From Folioceros fuciformis (Eukaryota > Anthocerotophyta > Anthocerotopsida > Anthocerotales): a DNA stretch of 64,000 bases. Where the stretch lies: contig JBNGIO010006224.1 of assembly GCA_049999805.1 (NCBI GenBank), positions 253,671-317,670 of the forward strand, given 5' to 3'. The number at the start of each line of letters is the position of its first letter. Positions within the stretch are counted from its first letter, which is position 1. The position numbers and the translations under genes were made by a program. Shown here piece after piece: positions 22,492 through 33,164 of the stretch. A model generated the notes under the pieces. It saw only the letters and a program-made list of their open reading frames with translations, had not been told where the DNA came from and made no database searches.

Positions 22492-24760
22492 CCTGGCAGA
22501 CCAATGAGATCCGCAACCGGACCTTTACCTCACGTCACGGCCAGCGCGAACCCGGCATTGCCTTGCCCTAACCGCAAACCCAGCCAGCCCCCGGCGAGCT
22601 CAGTCGGGAAGGGAGAAGAAGAAGAGGAGGAAGGCCGCAAAGAAGAGGAGAGAAAGCAAGATGAAGGAGGCGGAGGCGACGGAGAAGTCGATGAAAAGGA
22701 AGAGCGTGATGCACAAGAGGTACGGGAACACCACCAGCGACAGCAGAACAGAATTCCGTGGCACATCCGTGTGCATCTGAAGAGGCGGGAGCGCGCGTTC
22801 TGGAAGAGAAGCCACAATGGCGGAGGCAACGTTCTAGAAAACCCGGGCAATGAATGGCACGCGCCACTGCGAGCTTCGGGGAAAGCGTTTCAGTCATGGA
22901 GCATCCGCGCGCCTTGAGGCCTTGGGGCCTGGGGGGGGCCGACACAGAAACAAGTCCGACTCGAAGAAGGCGCAGCGGCAGGCAAGCTGGCACACTGCAC
23001 AAAACCTTGAGGACGACAGCGAGAGGCACGCGTAGCTCGGCTGTGAACGATGACTGTGAGAAACAACCCGCGCCAGCCTCACCTGCAATTGAAGCCATAA
23101 CGGTCCTTTCGGTGTCACTCCCGTCAGGCCCTCGGCTTCGCGGCGATGCGTTTCGCCATTTCGTTTCGCCCTGTACCGGTACTGGGCACCCGGCGCGAAG
23201 CGGACCTCGGGACTCTGAAAAACCCATGTTCTACGTTTAAGGGAGTGGGAGTGGGATTGGGATTGGAATACGAGGCCCCAACAAAAGCAAAGCTCGGTAA
23301 GCGGTGGGCAAGTTGCAGCATACATGAGCGGGAAGTTGACCGGACTGAAAGAAAAATAAATTCCTGTCCCACAAAACTTTAGGGGCTATTATTACTGCAG
23401 ACAATCTTACAGTACTGTAAGATATTTATGTAAATGCGTTAAAACCTGTAACTGAGTATGGTACCATGTTCGGATGCAATCTGACAACGGCAAGATCTGT
23501 ACACCGACAAGCACATGGCAGTGTACTGTACAGATGAATGCCAGAGAGGAGTAGGTACGTATGTACATACAGTGTCGTTGTATGGGGAGGACGGTCCTCG
23601 AGGCGAATGGATGTTCAGAGACAGCATACGAGAAGCAGCCGAGTTGCATCCCGTTTGCACTCTAAGTGTGGTGAATCGGCCCACCAAAGAAAGCTCGTTG
23701 CAAATCCTGAAGCACAGCCATGCCATGGCACGTGTGTTAGGGGAAAGAGGGAAGTAGAAACCGTCCCCGAGCTCCATGCCAGGATGGGGACATGCCGGTA
23801 CCGCATGCAGCAGTGGGGGAAAGGAAGAGGCTCCTGGAAATGGGTTCGGACAAGCATGGCATGGGTGGGATGAGCAGCCCCGCAGCAGCGTCGTGCGGTT
23901 TGTTGGGCGTTTGGAGTTCGTCATCCCAGCCTGCATCTTGCATACAGGTCTCGTATCCCTGCCGTTATCTAACATGGTCATCATGAATGCGAGGAAGTTT
24001 GTGCAAACGAAGGTGTTATGGCCTGATGAGCAGCAGGCAAGGCACGGCCAAGGTTAAGGCATGGCATGGCATGGCTTGATGGGTAGCCGTGCAAGCGTGA
24101 CCGCCCGTCAAAAAAGCGTTCCAGTCGTGATCCGCAGCCTGTGAATGGTAGCAACGTGTCAAAGCAATCCGCATCCACTTCATATGCCAGCATGCTACTG
24201 GGTCGCATGGGTGTCACTCAGCCCATTTGCTACCAATTTCAGAATTTCGATGCTCGGTTGGCTTCCCCACGATTGGTTTGGCTTGCGCATTACGTTCTCA
24301 GCAACGTGCCCCGATCTTCTGTAGCGCTGTGAGCGGAGTCGGTGGTCGTCTGGCGGGAGCTCCATCTGCTTGTTCAGGTGGGTGATTTGGTCCTGATCCC
24401 GGTGCTTGGTGGTGGATTTTGTGCAGGCTGTTTTGGTGGCGGACTTGACCCGCCATGTGACACGGTGAAGGCATGAAGCCGTACGTGCTCCGGGGTGTCA
24501 TCCCTCAGTGTGCATTCCGGACCGGAGTATTTCGTGATTCCTCACCTCATGCTGGTTCAAGTTGTGGGCTTGTGCTGCTCCTGCTCTCAATGCCAGAATC
24601 TGGGTGTTTGAGATATGCATGTCCTGTCAGTGAGTGATTCTGCGGATTGGATTTTGGGTTTGTGCGCAGGGACGGGGAAAGTCTGAGTCACTGATTCGTC
24701 ATGCTTCCTCGTGGTTTTGATGAGGTTGACTGTTGAGTAGCAGGTCCGTGCATTTAAGCA
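22492..24760. other. Divergent upstream region between subtilase and SMP-C2 genes
   Basis: The two genes point away from each other, so this stretch holds both promoters and 5' UTRs. Directly upstream of the subtilase (22600-22700) the minus strand is strongly pyrimidine-rich, as plant 5' leaders often are. No coding exon can be defended. A short run of GGCATGGCAT units lies near 24059-24072. Confidence 0.4.
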
Positions 24761-27514
24761 ATGGAGACAGTCAAGGAGATAGCTGTGATGCTGGTCAGGG
24801 AGCCACGCACACGTGTGGTGATTGCTTTCTCTGTGGCCATCTGGCCGGTGATATTTGGAGGTTTTGTATGGCTGTCCGCACTGGACTGCTATGTGCAAGT
24901 CGTGATAGGTCTGATCACGGGATTTGCACTAATGGTTGGGTACTACTACATGATGTTACATAGGACGCACAGCCGGAGTCGTGAGGTACGATGCAGCTTG
25001 TGGTTGATGTTCACTCCTTGTGGCCTGCTGCTGCTGGGAAATTTGTCTCCGTGCTTCCTTCGTCCCTGTATCTGGAGTCGGCTGCAAAGCCACTGAACAT
25101 CGTGGATGAGCAGGCAGTGAAGTTACAACAGCTTTCAGGCCTAGAGGTCTCGGTCCTTAGGCGTCTCATTCCGGAGGACTCCATTCCCAGCTGGGTGCAA
25201 TCCGGATTCGACAAGGTTCGTAGGGTTCCCTCCAGAATGCTCTGCTTGGGTCGGCAATATTCGTTCTGAACTCAGTATCGTGCACGGCTCACAGGTGGGC
25301 TGGATCAACAAGGAGTTGCGAGAAGTCTGGCCTTTTCTGGATAAGGTTTGCTTCAGCGTCACAAGCATTCATCGGGAGAGAGCTTCGCAAGCTCACTCTA
25401 GTAGTACTGCTGCAGGCTGTTGGAGACATGGTTACGCAGCAGCTCCAGCCAATTCTGGACCAATACAAGCTAGGGCCGGTCACTGGCCTGAAAGTGGAAC
25501 AAGTGACTCTGGGAACTGTTGGTCCTCTCATCGGAGGTTGGTATGCCACCTTTGTTACTTATTTAAATGTGAAAAGGATGTGTCCACAAAAATGCTGGTA
25601 CGCGATTGAACTTCTTTCCAGGCTCATGCTTGCTGCGCTGCTGTGATACGCTGAAACAGGCATAAAGGTTACTGAGGGTGGTAAGGACGAAAGCATTGTC
25701 GAGTTTGAAGTGGATTGGCGGAATGGGAAGGGGCAGAAGGCGGTGATCACAGTTCAGACTCCTGGCCCAGATTTTCAAGTCGAGGTGAGGAGAACATCGT
25801 CTGTCAATGTTGCTCCCACCCAACACACAGATTTCTGTTGCTCACGACTAAGGAGTCTGTGTCCGGCAGGTGAAAGATTTTACACTGTACGGTGTAGGCA
25901 GGGTGGTCCTGAAGCCACTTGTGGAGGAAATTCCTGGGTTTGGAGCTCTTTTGGTCTCACTGCGTGAACCAGTAAGCTCTGGACCTTGGCGTCCATCTTT
26001 GTTGCCCGATGACATCAACATGCTCAGTTGGTGTTTTTGTCTGGTACCACTGACCGATCTGAGGGAGACACGCTGCTTTCGTGTGCTCTTGGTTGCCTTG
26101 TCTGCAAAACGAGATACGACGTATGAGGACATGTTTGAAGTCGGTAACCTCATCTCTGATAGTACAAGTGTGTGAGTCGCAGCCAGACGTGGACTTCCAC
26201 ACCAACATTTTCGGCGGGGACTTGACAGCAATACCCGGAGTGGACCAGATAATTGATGTAAGTGCTTACAGCAGGGGACCCTTTTTCTACCCCATGCATG
26301 TGTGTGTTGTGTGATCGAATGAGCAAAATTTTGTATTGGTGTGTGGTTTGCAGAACTTGATCAAATCCGCTCTTGAAGATACTTTGGTGTGGCCGAGCCG
26401 TCTCGTTATTCCTGTGAGACCTGGGGACTACAGGTAAGACTAGTTTGTCTGCCTGTGCCATTCCTGCTTGTGAACCTGACATTGTTTGCATTGCTGTAAC
26501 CACGAGTGCTTTGCTGACGCAGTTGGCTGGAGCTGCATCCGGTGGGTATCCTGCACGTGGCTCTGTTGGAGGGCAAAGGCTTGAAGTCGGAGGACTGGTT
26601 TGGTAAATCAGACCCGTTCGTCCTGCTGTATATCCGCCCAAAAGAAGACAAGATCAAGAGGTCGTCAACAAAGAGTAACTCCTCAAATCCGGTTTGGAAC
26701 GAGGCATTTGACGTGGAGGTAAAGTGGTGTGCAGGAAGCTTGTCGCCGCCCTGGAATGTCTCTGTGTGCAGCAATGCTATTTAATGTGTGCTGACTCGAT
26801 ACTATCCATAACATGACAGGTGGAAGATCCAGAGTGCCAGAAACTGCACCTGAGGCTGATGGATGCCGATGCAGTGAATGCAGCAGATTATCATGGCGGT
26901 GCGGAGTTGTCCGTCTCACAGGTGGATACACCCGCGTTTCTCAATGGCAATCATGAGTCGGAACCCTGGTTGTTGATAGATGTGTCTGACTGTGGGCTTG
27001 GGTGCAGTTCGAGCCACTGAAGGCATACGATCTCTGGGTACCTCTGCTCAAAAACCCCAGCAAACCAAGTGAGGGAGAGGCTTCTGGTCAGATTCATCTC
27101 ATCGTCACGTACAAGCCTCTGGAGAAGAAGTCGGGAGACGAGAAGGACTCTGCTACTCTGAAAGAAAATGGGAAGACTGACGAGAAGAAGCAAGATGCAG
27201 GCAGCGGTGAAAAGGAGGAGCGGGATGTCGAGGGTGTCGACGAGAAGGCATCCGCCCCTGCCCCGGACTCAGCCTCTGGAAAGGAGGAATTCCCAACGGC
27301 AGAGAAGGCAACGGGTAACACTGAAACCGTACCCAACGTGGCACAAGAGCCTGAAGTCCCAGCAACGCCTGAAGAACATGACAGAAAGCTGCAGGAACAT
27401 GACTTGGGCGCCCAGCATGCCGCAGCTGTGGACCTGAACGACAAAAGCGATGTCAAAATCAAGGTTGCAACGTCATCTGCGGAGGAGTTGATGGAGATGA
27501 ACGGGATGGGGTGA
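24761..27514 (+). CDS. Synaptotagmin-like / extended-synaptotagmin protein with SMP and one C2 domain
   Basis: Plant proteins of this kind (SYT/NTMC2/CLB type) tether the ER to other membranes and move lipids through the SMP domain. Eleven exons close in phase: 24761-24985, 25090-25215 (start could be 25078), 25295-25345, 25416-25536, 25660-25784, 25870-25971, 26183-26257, 26354-26433, 26523-26718, 26820-26921 and 27008-27514, giving about 569 residues. An N-terminal hydrophobic hairpin (about 18-65) is the ER anchor. The SMP domain follows (about 90-300: VGWINKELREVWPFLDK, KVEQVTLGTVGPLIGG, NIFGGDLTAIPGVDQIID). A single C2 domain (about 305-425: GILHVALLEGKGL, GKSDPFVLLYI, NPVWNEAFDVEV) keeps some acidic Ca-binding positions. 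The last about 130 residues are a charged Glu/Lys/Ala-rich, probably disordered tail. The 70-nt intron 25346-25415 is short, and its removal restores the SMP motif. Confidence 0.9.
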
Positions 27515-27777
27515 GTGGATGTGTATTGTGTGCCTGCAGCAAGAGCAGCACGGTGGAAGACAAAGGGTGACGGTGGAGCTCTGTCTTGTTGTGTGTAAAT
27601 ACAGTACTCCACATCACACAGACCCCAGGAACAATCTCGTTTGTGTTGGAAGTTTGTGCAGGCCGGGGTAGTGTACAAACTGTGGTTCACGGGCATCCAC
27701 CCTCGAGTGTCTTGGGTGAAGGAGAATGTGAGAAGGCGGAATCATTGGGAGTGCTATACGCGGCCTGCGTTCCCGCG
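27515..27777. other. 3' flank of the SMP-C2 gene
   Basis: Probable 3' UTR and short spacer before a dispersed repeat. Nothing else was seen. Confidence 0.4.
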
Positions 27778-28133
27778 TTCCTTGTCAAGCTCACATACTT
27801 TATTGCACACCAAGAATGAAAACTTTCAGAATATGGATGCTGATATGTGCCGCGTGAACAGTCATCAACGGAGGGGGAAATCGGTTGTTGCAAGCATCCA
27901 TCGTCATTGGTGGATTTGGCGAAGATGGGCGACCTCGTTGTACTTTTTTCAACACGTGTATGAGGCGCCTGCGCGCGGGTGATTCGTCGTTGGTGGATTT
28001 GGCGGAGATGGGCGGCCTCGTCGTCCTTTTTGGCAACACCTGTAAGACTCGACGACGCGAGGGTGACCCACAGTGGCGAGTCGTAACATTGGTCATGACC
28101 CAGCAAGGCGGACATGACTGCTGGTTGTACATC
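27778..28133. repeat. Dispersed repeat, copy 1
   Basis: This stretch is clearly related to 38428-38712. Shared landmarks are GTTCCTTGTCAA, CACATACT, GAATGAAAACTT, CAGAATATGGATGC, GTGCCGCGTGAACAGTC, AATCGGTTGTTGCAAGC, TTGGTGGATTTGGCG and GGACATGACTG/GGACGTGACTA. Copy 1 carries an internal direct duplication of about 83 bp (units starting about 27901 and 27984) that copy 2 lacks. No terminal inverted repeats or LTRs were recognised. Confidence 0.85.
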
Positions 28134-28330
28134 AGGGTGTTTTTTGACCGCGTCCCGAGCTCAGTCTCGGTCCCCGCAACCTAACAAGAAGACCGGTTCT
28201 GACCTGAGGTCTCCATTTTGTCCGGGGACCGACGGTTCCAAAAAGCCCGTCCTCCAGTTAAATGGAATGGTATTGTTAAAGCTGGGGAAGAGCAGGCTCC
28301 ACACAGCAAAATATATAAGGTATTTATAAT

Positions 28331-29639
28331 ATTATTATTTATATTACTATTGTTAAATAATTTTTTCACTATTTATTTTTCATAAATACTGAGAGTTAAG
28401 AAAAGGTGGACTGAGAGTAGAATAGATTTGTTTCAAACGTAGGGACCACCCAGCTTTGTTACCTTTGTTTCAGTACTCATTTCCTAAAGCTACCCCATAT
28501 GGGATTCCAAAGCATAGAACCCCTCAAGACCGCAAGATGAGTTCTTGGAGAGAAGATGTTGTGTAGATGTTGGGCCCACTCCATGTCGTGTGAGTCTAGC
28601 ACTATAAAGCATGTGGGTTAAAAACCATTTCCATGGGAACTCACCTCGAAAAAGTACAACGAGTGACAAACAAACAAAAAGTACAATTCTTTGCATGCCC
28701 AGTGGACTTTAAAGGACATTGGATAAAGGACAGTGGACTTTAAACGACCAATGTCCTTTAAAGTCCACTGGGCATGCAAAGAATTGTGTCTTTGAAAAGG
28801 GATCTACCAGCTTGAGACCACCTTTGGACTTAGGTTTAATCAGAATTCTCCAAGCCACCTTAGGTGCTTTGGACGCCTCATCCATCGGGCAATTCTAGAG
28901 GAATTGCAATATCAAGGCTTTAAACCTATCCATGTTCTGAACGGAAGGAGCCCACACAAAAATGTAATACCATAAGCTTGCAATAAGGATGTACTTAATG
29001 GCAATGATTCTAGCTCGCATGGATGAGTTGTAGAACCTTCATTCCTCTAGCTTTGAGGCTAAACTTGTTGAAGATATATTTAGCAATAGCAGAATTGGTG
29101 GTGGTTACTATTTGCTAGGCTGGTGGCTTAGAGAGGGTGTTTCTTGGGTCTATTAGTCCAACCAAGGGGGGACCACTAATTGTCTTTTTGGGTGATGAAA
29201 GAGATATACTAGAGCTTAACGGCATGCTCATATTTGGCCTAGCCTAAATGACTTGAGTACCCAGAATCTTAATTTGGGGCGGATTCCGTCCCCAGCCCAT
29301 GGATTCAATACGATGCTAAGACTAAAATGTTTTAGTGTAAAATTTGCAGACAGTATGGGAAATAAGCCCTAGCAAATGGTACAATGGTACAACAAACATT
29401 AAGTCCAGCTCTATGGACGTTTAAACATGCTTTCAACACATTTCTTCGAAACTCAACTCTCGAGAACATAGTATGGTCCAAGATTTATAGAAATGGTGAA
29501 GAATGCAGTGGACTGTAGTTTTGATGGACTAATTCGTCTGTTTTTAATGGCATATTCTCATGACAAGAATAATGTACCGTACCTTTTGCACAATTTTTTC
29601 GTACAACTAATCGGAGATAATGAGAGTAGGAAATATCCA
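28331..29639. other. AT-rich intergenic region with a foldback
   Basis: It is markedly AT-rich. Apart from the inverted repeat at 28683-28787, I see only short open frames without motifs. Confidence 0.4.
28683..28787. repeat. Perfect 40-bp inverted repeat (foldback)
   Basis: Left arm 28683-28722 (ACAATTCTTTGCATGCCCAG...ACATTGG) and right arm 28748-28787 are exact reverse complements over 40 bp, with a 25-bp spacer. The spacer repeats CAGTGGACTTTAAA in direct orientation. It could be a small foldback/MITE-type element or a hairpin-forming recombination product. Confidence 0.92.
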
Positions 29640-31215
29640 ATCACAATACTATGATGATAAAACTTGTGCTGAGATAGTAACATGCATGACCTATGCTATT
29701 TGTGAAGATTTGGCAAGTCGAATAAAGTCTTGTATTTGGCTTGATAATTGATGAACATACGGACATATCCATTGAAAAACATCTTGTTCTATACATTTCC
29801 TTTTTGGAAAACCATATGCAACAAACTACATTTTTCAGTAAGTATACATGTGCTGACATGCATGAGGTAAATTTAGATATCACATACTATTCTTTTTATA
29901 GTACTACTGATAACAATGCTTATGTATCATGACAAGTATGCTCGTGGTATAAGAAGATAATGGTATAAGCTTGTTTAATCGAATTATAGAGTACTTACTT
30001 GGGCAAGTTGGGCGCTGATGTGAAAAAGTTTTATGGTTTTGGATCAAATGCTGTACCATTGATGCTAGGATGCAAAAGAGGAGAAAGATTAATAAAAGGG
30101 GTTAACCTTTATCTTAATTTCATACATTGTCTTGGGCATAAACATGCTTTGTGTGTCACGAGCTATAGAAAAGGTTATCTTCTTGAAAAGTATTAAGTTA
30201 TTCAAAATATATACTTACACATAAAATCTTATCATGAAAGAGTAAGATCATTGGCTAGCTTTTAAAAGGACCTTATATATGCAAAAAGTACGACCAAGAA
30301 ACAACAATCATACTTGATGGCTTAAAAAGACAAAGGCTGTAGTAAGCTTATGCTCTAATTATGAGCCAATTGCTAATGTTTAGAACACCCGACCGGAACA
30401 ACGTTCCTCATATAACTACGTCCATAGATGTCATTTTGTGTATTCTCTATAACTACGTCCATAGATTTCATTTTGTGTATTTTTTATAACTACGTCCATA
30501 GATTTCATTTTGTGTATTCTCTATTTTTCTTAGGAGATTTGCTTGCCAAGTTAAGTTCTACGCGTAAGTACTTCTAGAAGACCAACTTAGACCTTACAAC
30601 TATTAAAACTTATGTAAAGGTGTTAATTGAAGAAATATAAAATCATTATTTATGTGATCCTCTTATTAATTTAGAAGTCGCACAAGTGGATTCAACAAAT
30701 TACCCTATACAGTCTAAATCTAGCCCCTCATTATTGAAGGATAAGTCTTATTTGTATGTAAGTCTTTAGTTTGGTGTTAAGGGAAATATATTCAAGAAGT
30801 CTTAATGAGAAAAAAATATTTTTTGGTAGTGATTTAAGGGAAGCAATAAAATTTCAAAACGACTTTGCAATAAAAGTTTACAATAACCTAAGGAAACAAT
30901 TTGAGAATAAATTTATACTACAAACAATGAAGATCTTATCCCCTATTCATCATCCTAAAAGTTAAAATGTTACCTATGTATGGTACCAAAGAAGTGAACA
31001 AATTGTGTGCTTTCTACAACATACCAAGAATAGTAGGCAATATTACAATCCCAGCTATTATAAATGCCGATGAGACATATGTTGAGCTCGTGGGATTTCA
31101 TTCCATCATGAGAAAAGAATGGTCAGGGCAAACCATGCATTTTACTTGGAGAAGCATATTCGCAAACGAGATATTCATGTTTACATGGTCAAACTTAGCA
31201 AAGATTGTGAAATAG
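29640..31215 (+). pseudogene. hAT-like (DUF4371-type) transposase fossil
   Basis: Fragments in shifting frames resemble hAT-superfamily transposases of the ZMYM/SCAND3-like DUF4371 type. ICEDLASRIKSCI leads, after a stop and frame change, into IIDEHTDISIEKHLVLYISF (29741 on), the usual first-acidic-residue region. A later piece gives HCLGHKHALCVTS (near 30125-30165), like the HC.aHrl motif. A third (YNNLRKQFENKF, near 30870-30910) resembles the segment before the C-terminal dimerisation domain. Multiple stops and frameshifts mean it cannot make a protein. No terminal inverted repeats were found. Confidence 0.6.
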
Positions 31216-32079
31216 CAATGCACTAATATGGCTTGCTGCGAGAGTGGGTTTATTGTTCAAAATTGAATAAAGGGAATATATCGGAGCAGTTTACAAATTG
31301 AACATCTTCAAACAATTATGATACTTTACATACAAGTCCCTTTTTGTTCGGCATGTATTAGTAGGTGATAAAAATTTACAGTCTTAAAGCTCATGTGTTT
31401 GTACAAGCTATTTTCATGAAGAATTCAAGATATTTTCATATTCGAGTTACTGTTAAAATCTTCTGCTTTCCTACTTTTGAGTAGTTAGTGTGTTTTTGAA
31501 AAACATTAGTTGGTTTTTTATTAAAAAAAAGAATTCCTTCCTTTTTAAGATAAAATGACTTTAGACCTCCAAAGTTTAGACTAAAAAAAACTATTTCATA
31601 TTTTATTGAAGTATAAATTATCTTGCAAAATTCAAAAAGAAATAAAAAAATAGCTTTAAGCCTCTAGGTAAAACTTAGCTGTTGATGTCTTCCTAATGCT
31701 CTTTAGCTTGGCTTTCTGATTGGCCTCCTAAGCAACGGGCAATTCCTCAAAGATCGAGAAATTTCTTTTTTTCCTCGGCAACCCACAGGTCCCTTGCAAC
31801 CGATTAGGCCAGAGAATTGCTTCTGATCATGTCACTCATATGTTAAAATTCGGGATCCGAAAGAAAGTTCCCAGTCTCCATGTTTCTTAAGTAAATATGC
31901 ATAGTCTAATCATAGTGCTATTTGCCACCTGCCACTTGTTGGTCAAAGAGCCTTGCGCTCCGCCTACAACGCAACTGGTTGGTTTCAGTGTTAACGGCTG
32001 ACCACTATGGCTTGGGTGCAATGAAGCCATGGTCAAAGACAAGGTTACCATCCATTGATTTCCCACAGTGTTGTCATAC
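31216..32079. other. AT-rich intergenic stretch
   Basis: Several poly-A/T tracts and no coding potential recognised. It lies between the hAT-like fossil and the DUF4283-like remnant and is probably old mobile DNA. Confidence 0.35.
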
Positions 32080-32477
32080 CACAAATGGAGAGGACCCCTG
32101 GAGATGGTTGACTCGTCCACATTTCCAACACCGAGTGAGGATTTTCGGGTAAAAGGACAATAGCTTGAGCTGGATGTTGGGGTTTAAAGATGATTCAATA
32201 ATAACACCCTCCGGAAGGTCAAGCATCAAAGAAACCTTGCCGCTAAAGAGTGGAGTCACTCCAAGCTACATCTTGTCAAGGCAGGTGGATTAGGCATACA
32301 CTTCACCCACCACATAGACAATTTCTTCAGCCATCTCAAATAAGTCAGGAGTGAGCCCATAGAGCTGCGCCCACACAAATTTCTTTTTGAAATTAGTTCT
32401 GTCAATAGTGGTGCCTGCAAATCAAGCTTTCGGGTGACGGGTGCATTTGCCTTGAACTTCATAGACTTTAGGATAAG
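32080..32477 (-). pseudogene. Retroelement protein remnant (DUF4283/zinc-knuckle-like), interrupted by a copia element
   Basis: On the minus strand, frames read KKKFVWAQLYGLTPDLFEMA, then LFSGKVSLMLDLPEGV, and then RCWKCGRVNHLQG near 32100. The order (VW..l.gLp..., lDl...p, C..Cg..nH) is that of the DUF4283 plus zf-CCHC_4 ORF1-type proteins common in plant LINEs and related retroelements. Frames shift, and the final cysteine of the knuckle is replaced. The homologous reading appears to continue on the far side of the copia insertion (minus strand 38073 to about 38290, WKEALTFAIRDRMP). It was therefore split by that insertion. Confidence 0.55.
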
Positions 32478-32482
32478 AGCTC

Positions 32483-32677
32483 TGATGGTAGACAGATTTG
32501 TAACCAAACAATTAGTTGCTACTGTAGCCCGGCATTCTGAAACCGTTACACTTTCTCTGTACATATGTTTTCTATTGCACCCTACTGAACACACGTTTTT
32601 CTGCCTGCACACGCGTTTTCATTTCCAGCCACGGCTAGCGCATCTGCTTGCGCGGATGGCAGCCTCTAGATACTGTT
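32483..32677 (+). repeat. 5' LTR of copia element
   Basis: Begins TGATGGTAGACAG and ends CTAGATACTGTT; about 195 bp. It matches 37877-38072 with scattered substitutions. Depending on one ambiguous A, the end is at 32677 (with 5-bp TSD) or 32678 (with 4-bp TSD). Confidence 0.92.
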
Positions 32678-32678
32678 A

Positions 32679-32690
32679 TGGTATGAGAGC
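32679..32690 (+). promoter_or_regulatory. Primer-binding site (initiator Met tRNA type)
   Basis: TGGTATGAGAGC lies just 3' of the 5' LTR and matches the usual plant copia primer-binding site TGGTATCAGAGC at 11 of 12 positions. Confidence 0.85.
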
Positions 32691-32966
32691 TTTCCTCTGA
32701 GGGTTTCATGAAAATTTTCCAGCATGCCAAGGCGACATGGAAGGGATGGCGCTAATTGCACCCAATCTCGTCTAGCACAATTTCTTTGTCCGGAGTGCAA
32801 AGAGAGGGAACTTGGCGACAAATCCTCTCCTTCACCACTGCTGAGGCACCAATGGCAAGCTTCCAAGATCTGGGCTTCAAGGAATGCTACACCACTGTGC
32901 TTCAGACCCGTTACAAGCTTTTCCAGAACAATTGGAGTGGAGTCTTCAAATTGCAGGATTGCAGAA

Positions 32967-33066
32967 NNNNNNNNNNNNNNNNNNNNNNNNNNNNNNNNNN
33001 NNNNNNNNNNNNNNNNNNNNNNNNNNNNNNNNNNNNNNNNNNNNNNNNNNNNNNNNNNNNNNNNNN
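32967..33066. other. Assembly gap, 100 N
   Basis: One hundred undetermined bases inside the leader of the first copia element. Confidence 0.99.
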
Positions 33067-33164
33067 ATGAGATTTGCCAAATCCACTTTTCAACTCTGAA
33101 TTCTGAATCTAGGATTTCAAGGCCTGGTTGTCAATTTTCTTCATGCCTATGAGAGCCTTCCTGG

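Noticed and set aside
22600-22815. Minus-strand frame of 71 codons rich in Leu/Phe that looks like a two-helix membrane protein.
   Set aside because: It lies just upstream of the subtilase ATG on the same strand, in a pyrimidine-rich leader-like tract. Such tracts read as Leu/Phe/Ser in any frame, and no splice context or homologue came to mind.
22568-23227. 219-codon minus-strand open frame upstream of the subtilase.
   Set aside because: High local GC makes long chance frames likely; composition is Arg/Leu/Pro-rich with no motif, and overlapping frames are open on both strands.
27687-28115. Minus-strand frame sharing a peptide with the frame at 38347-38808.
   Set aside because: The similarity follows from the DNA of the dispersed repeat; the frames contain no known motif and differ in extent.
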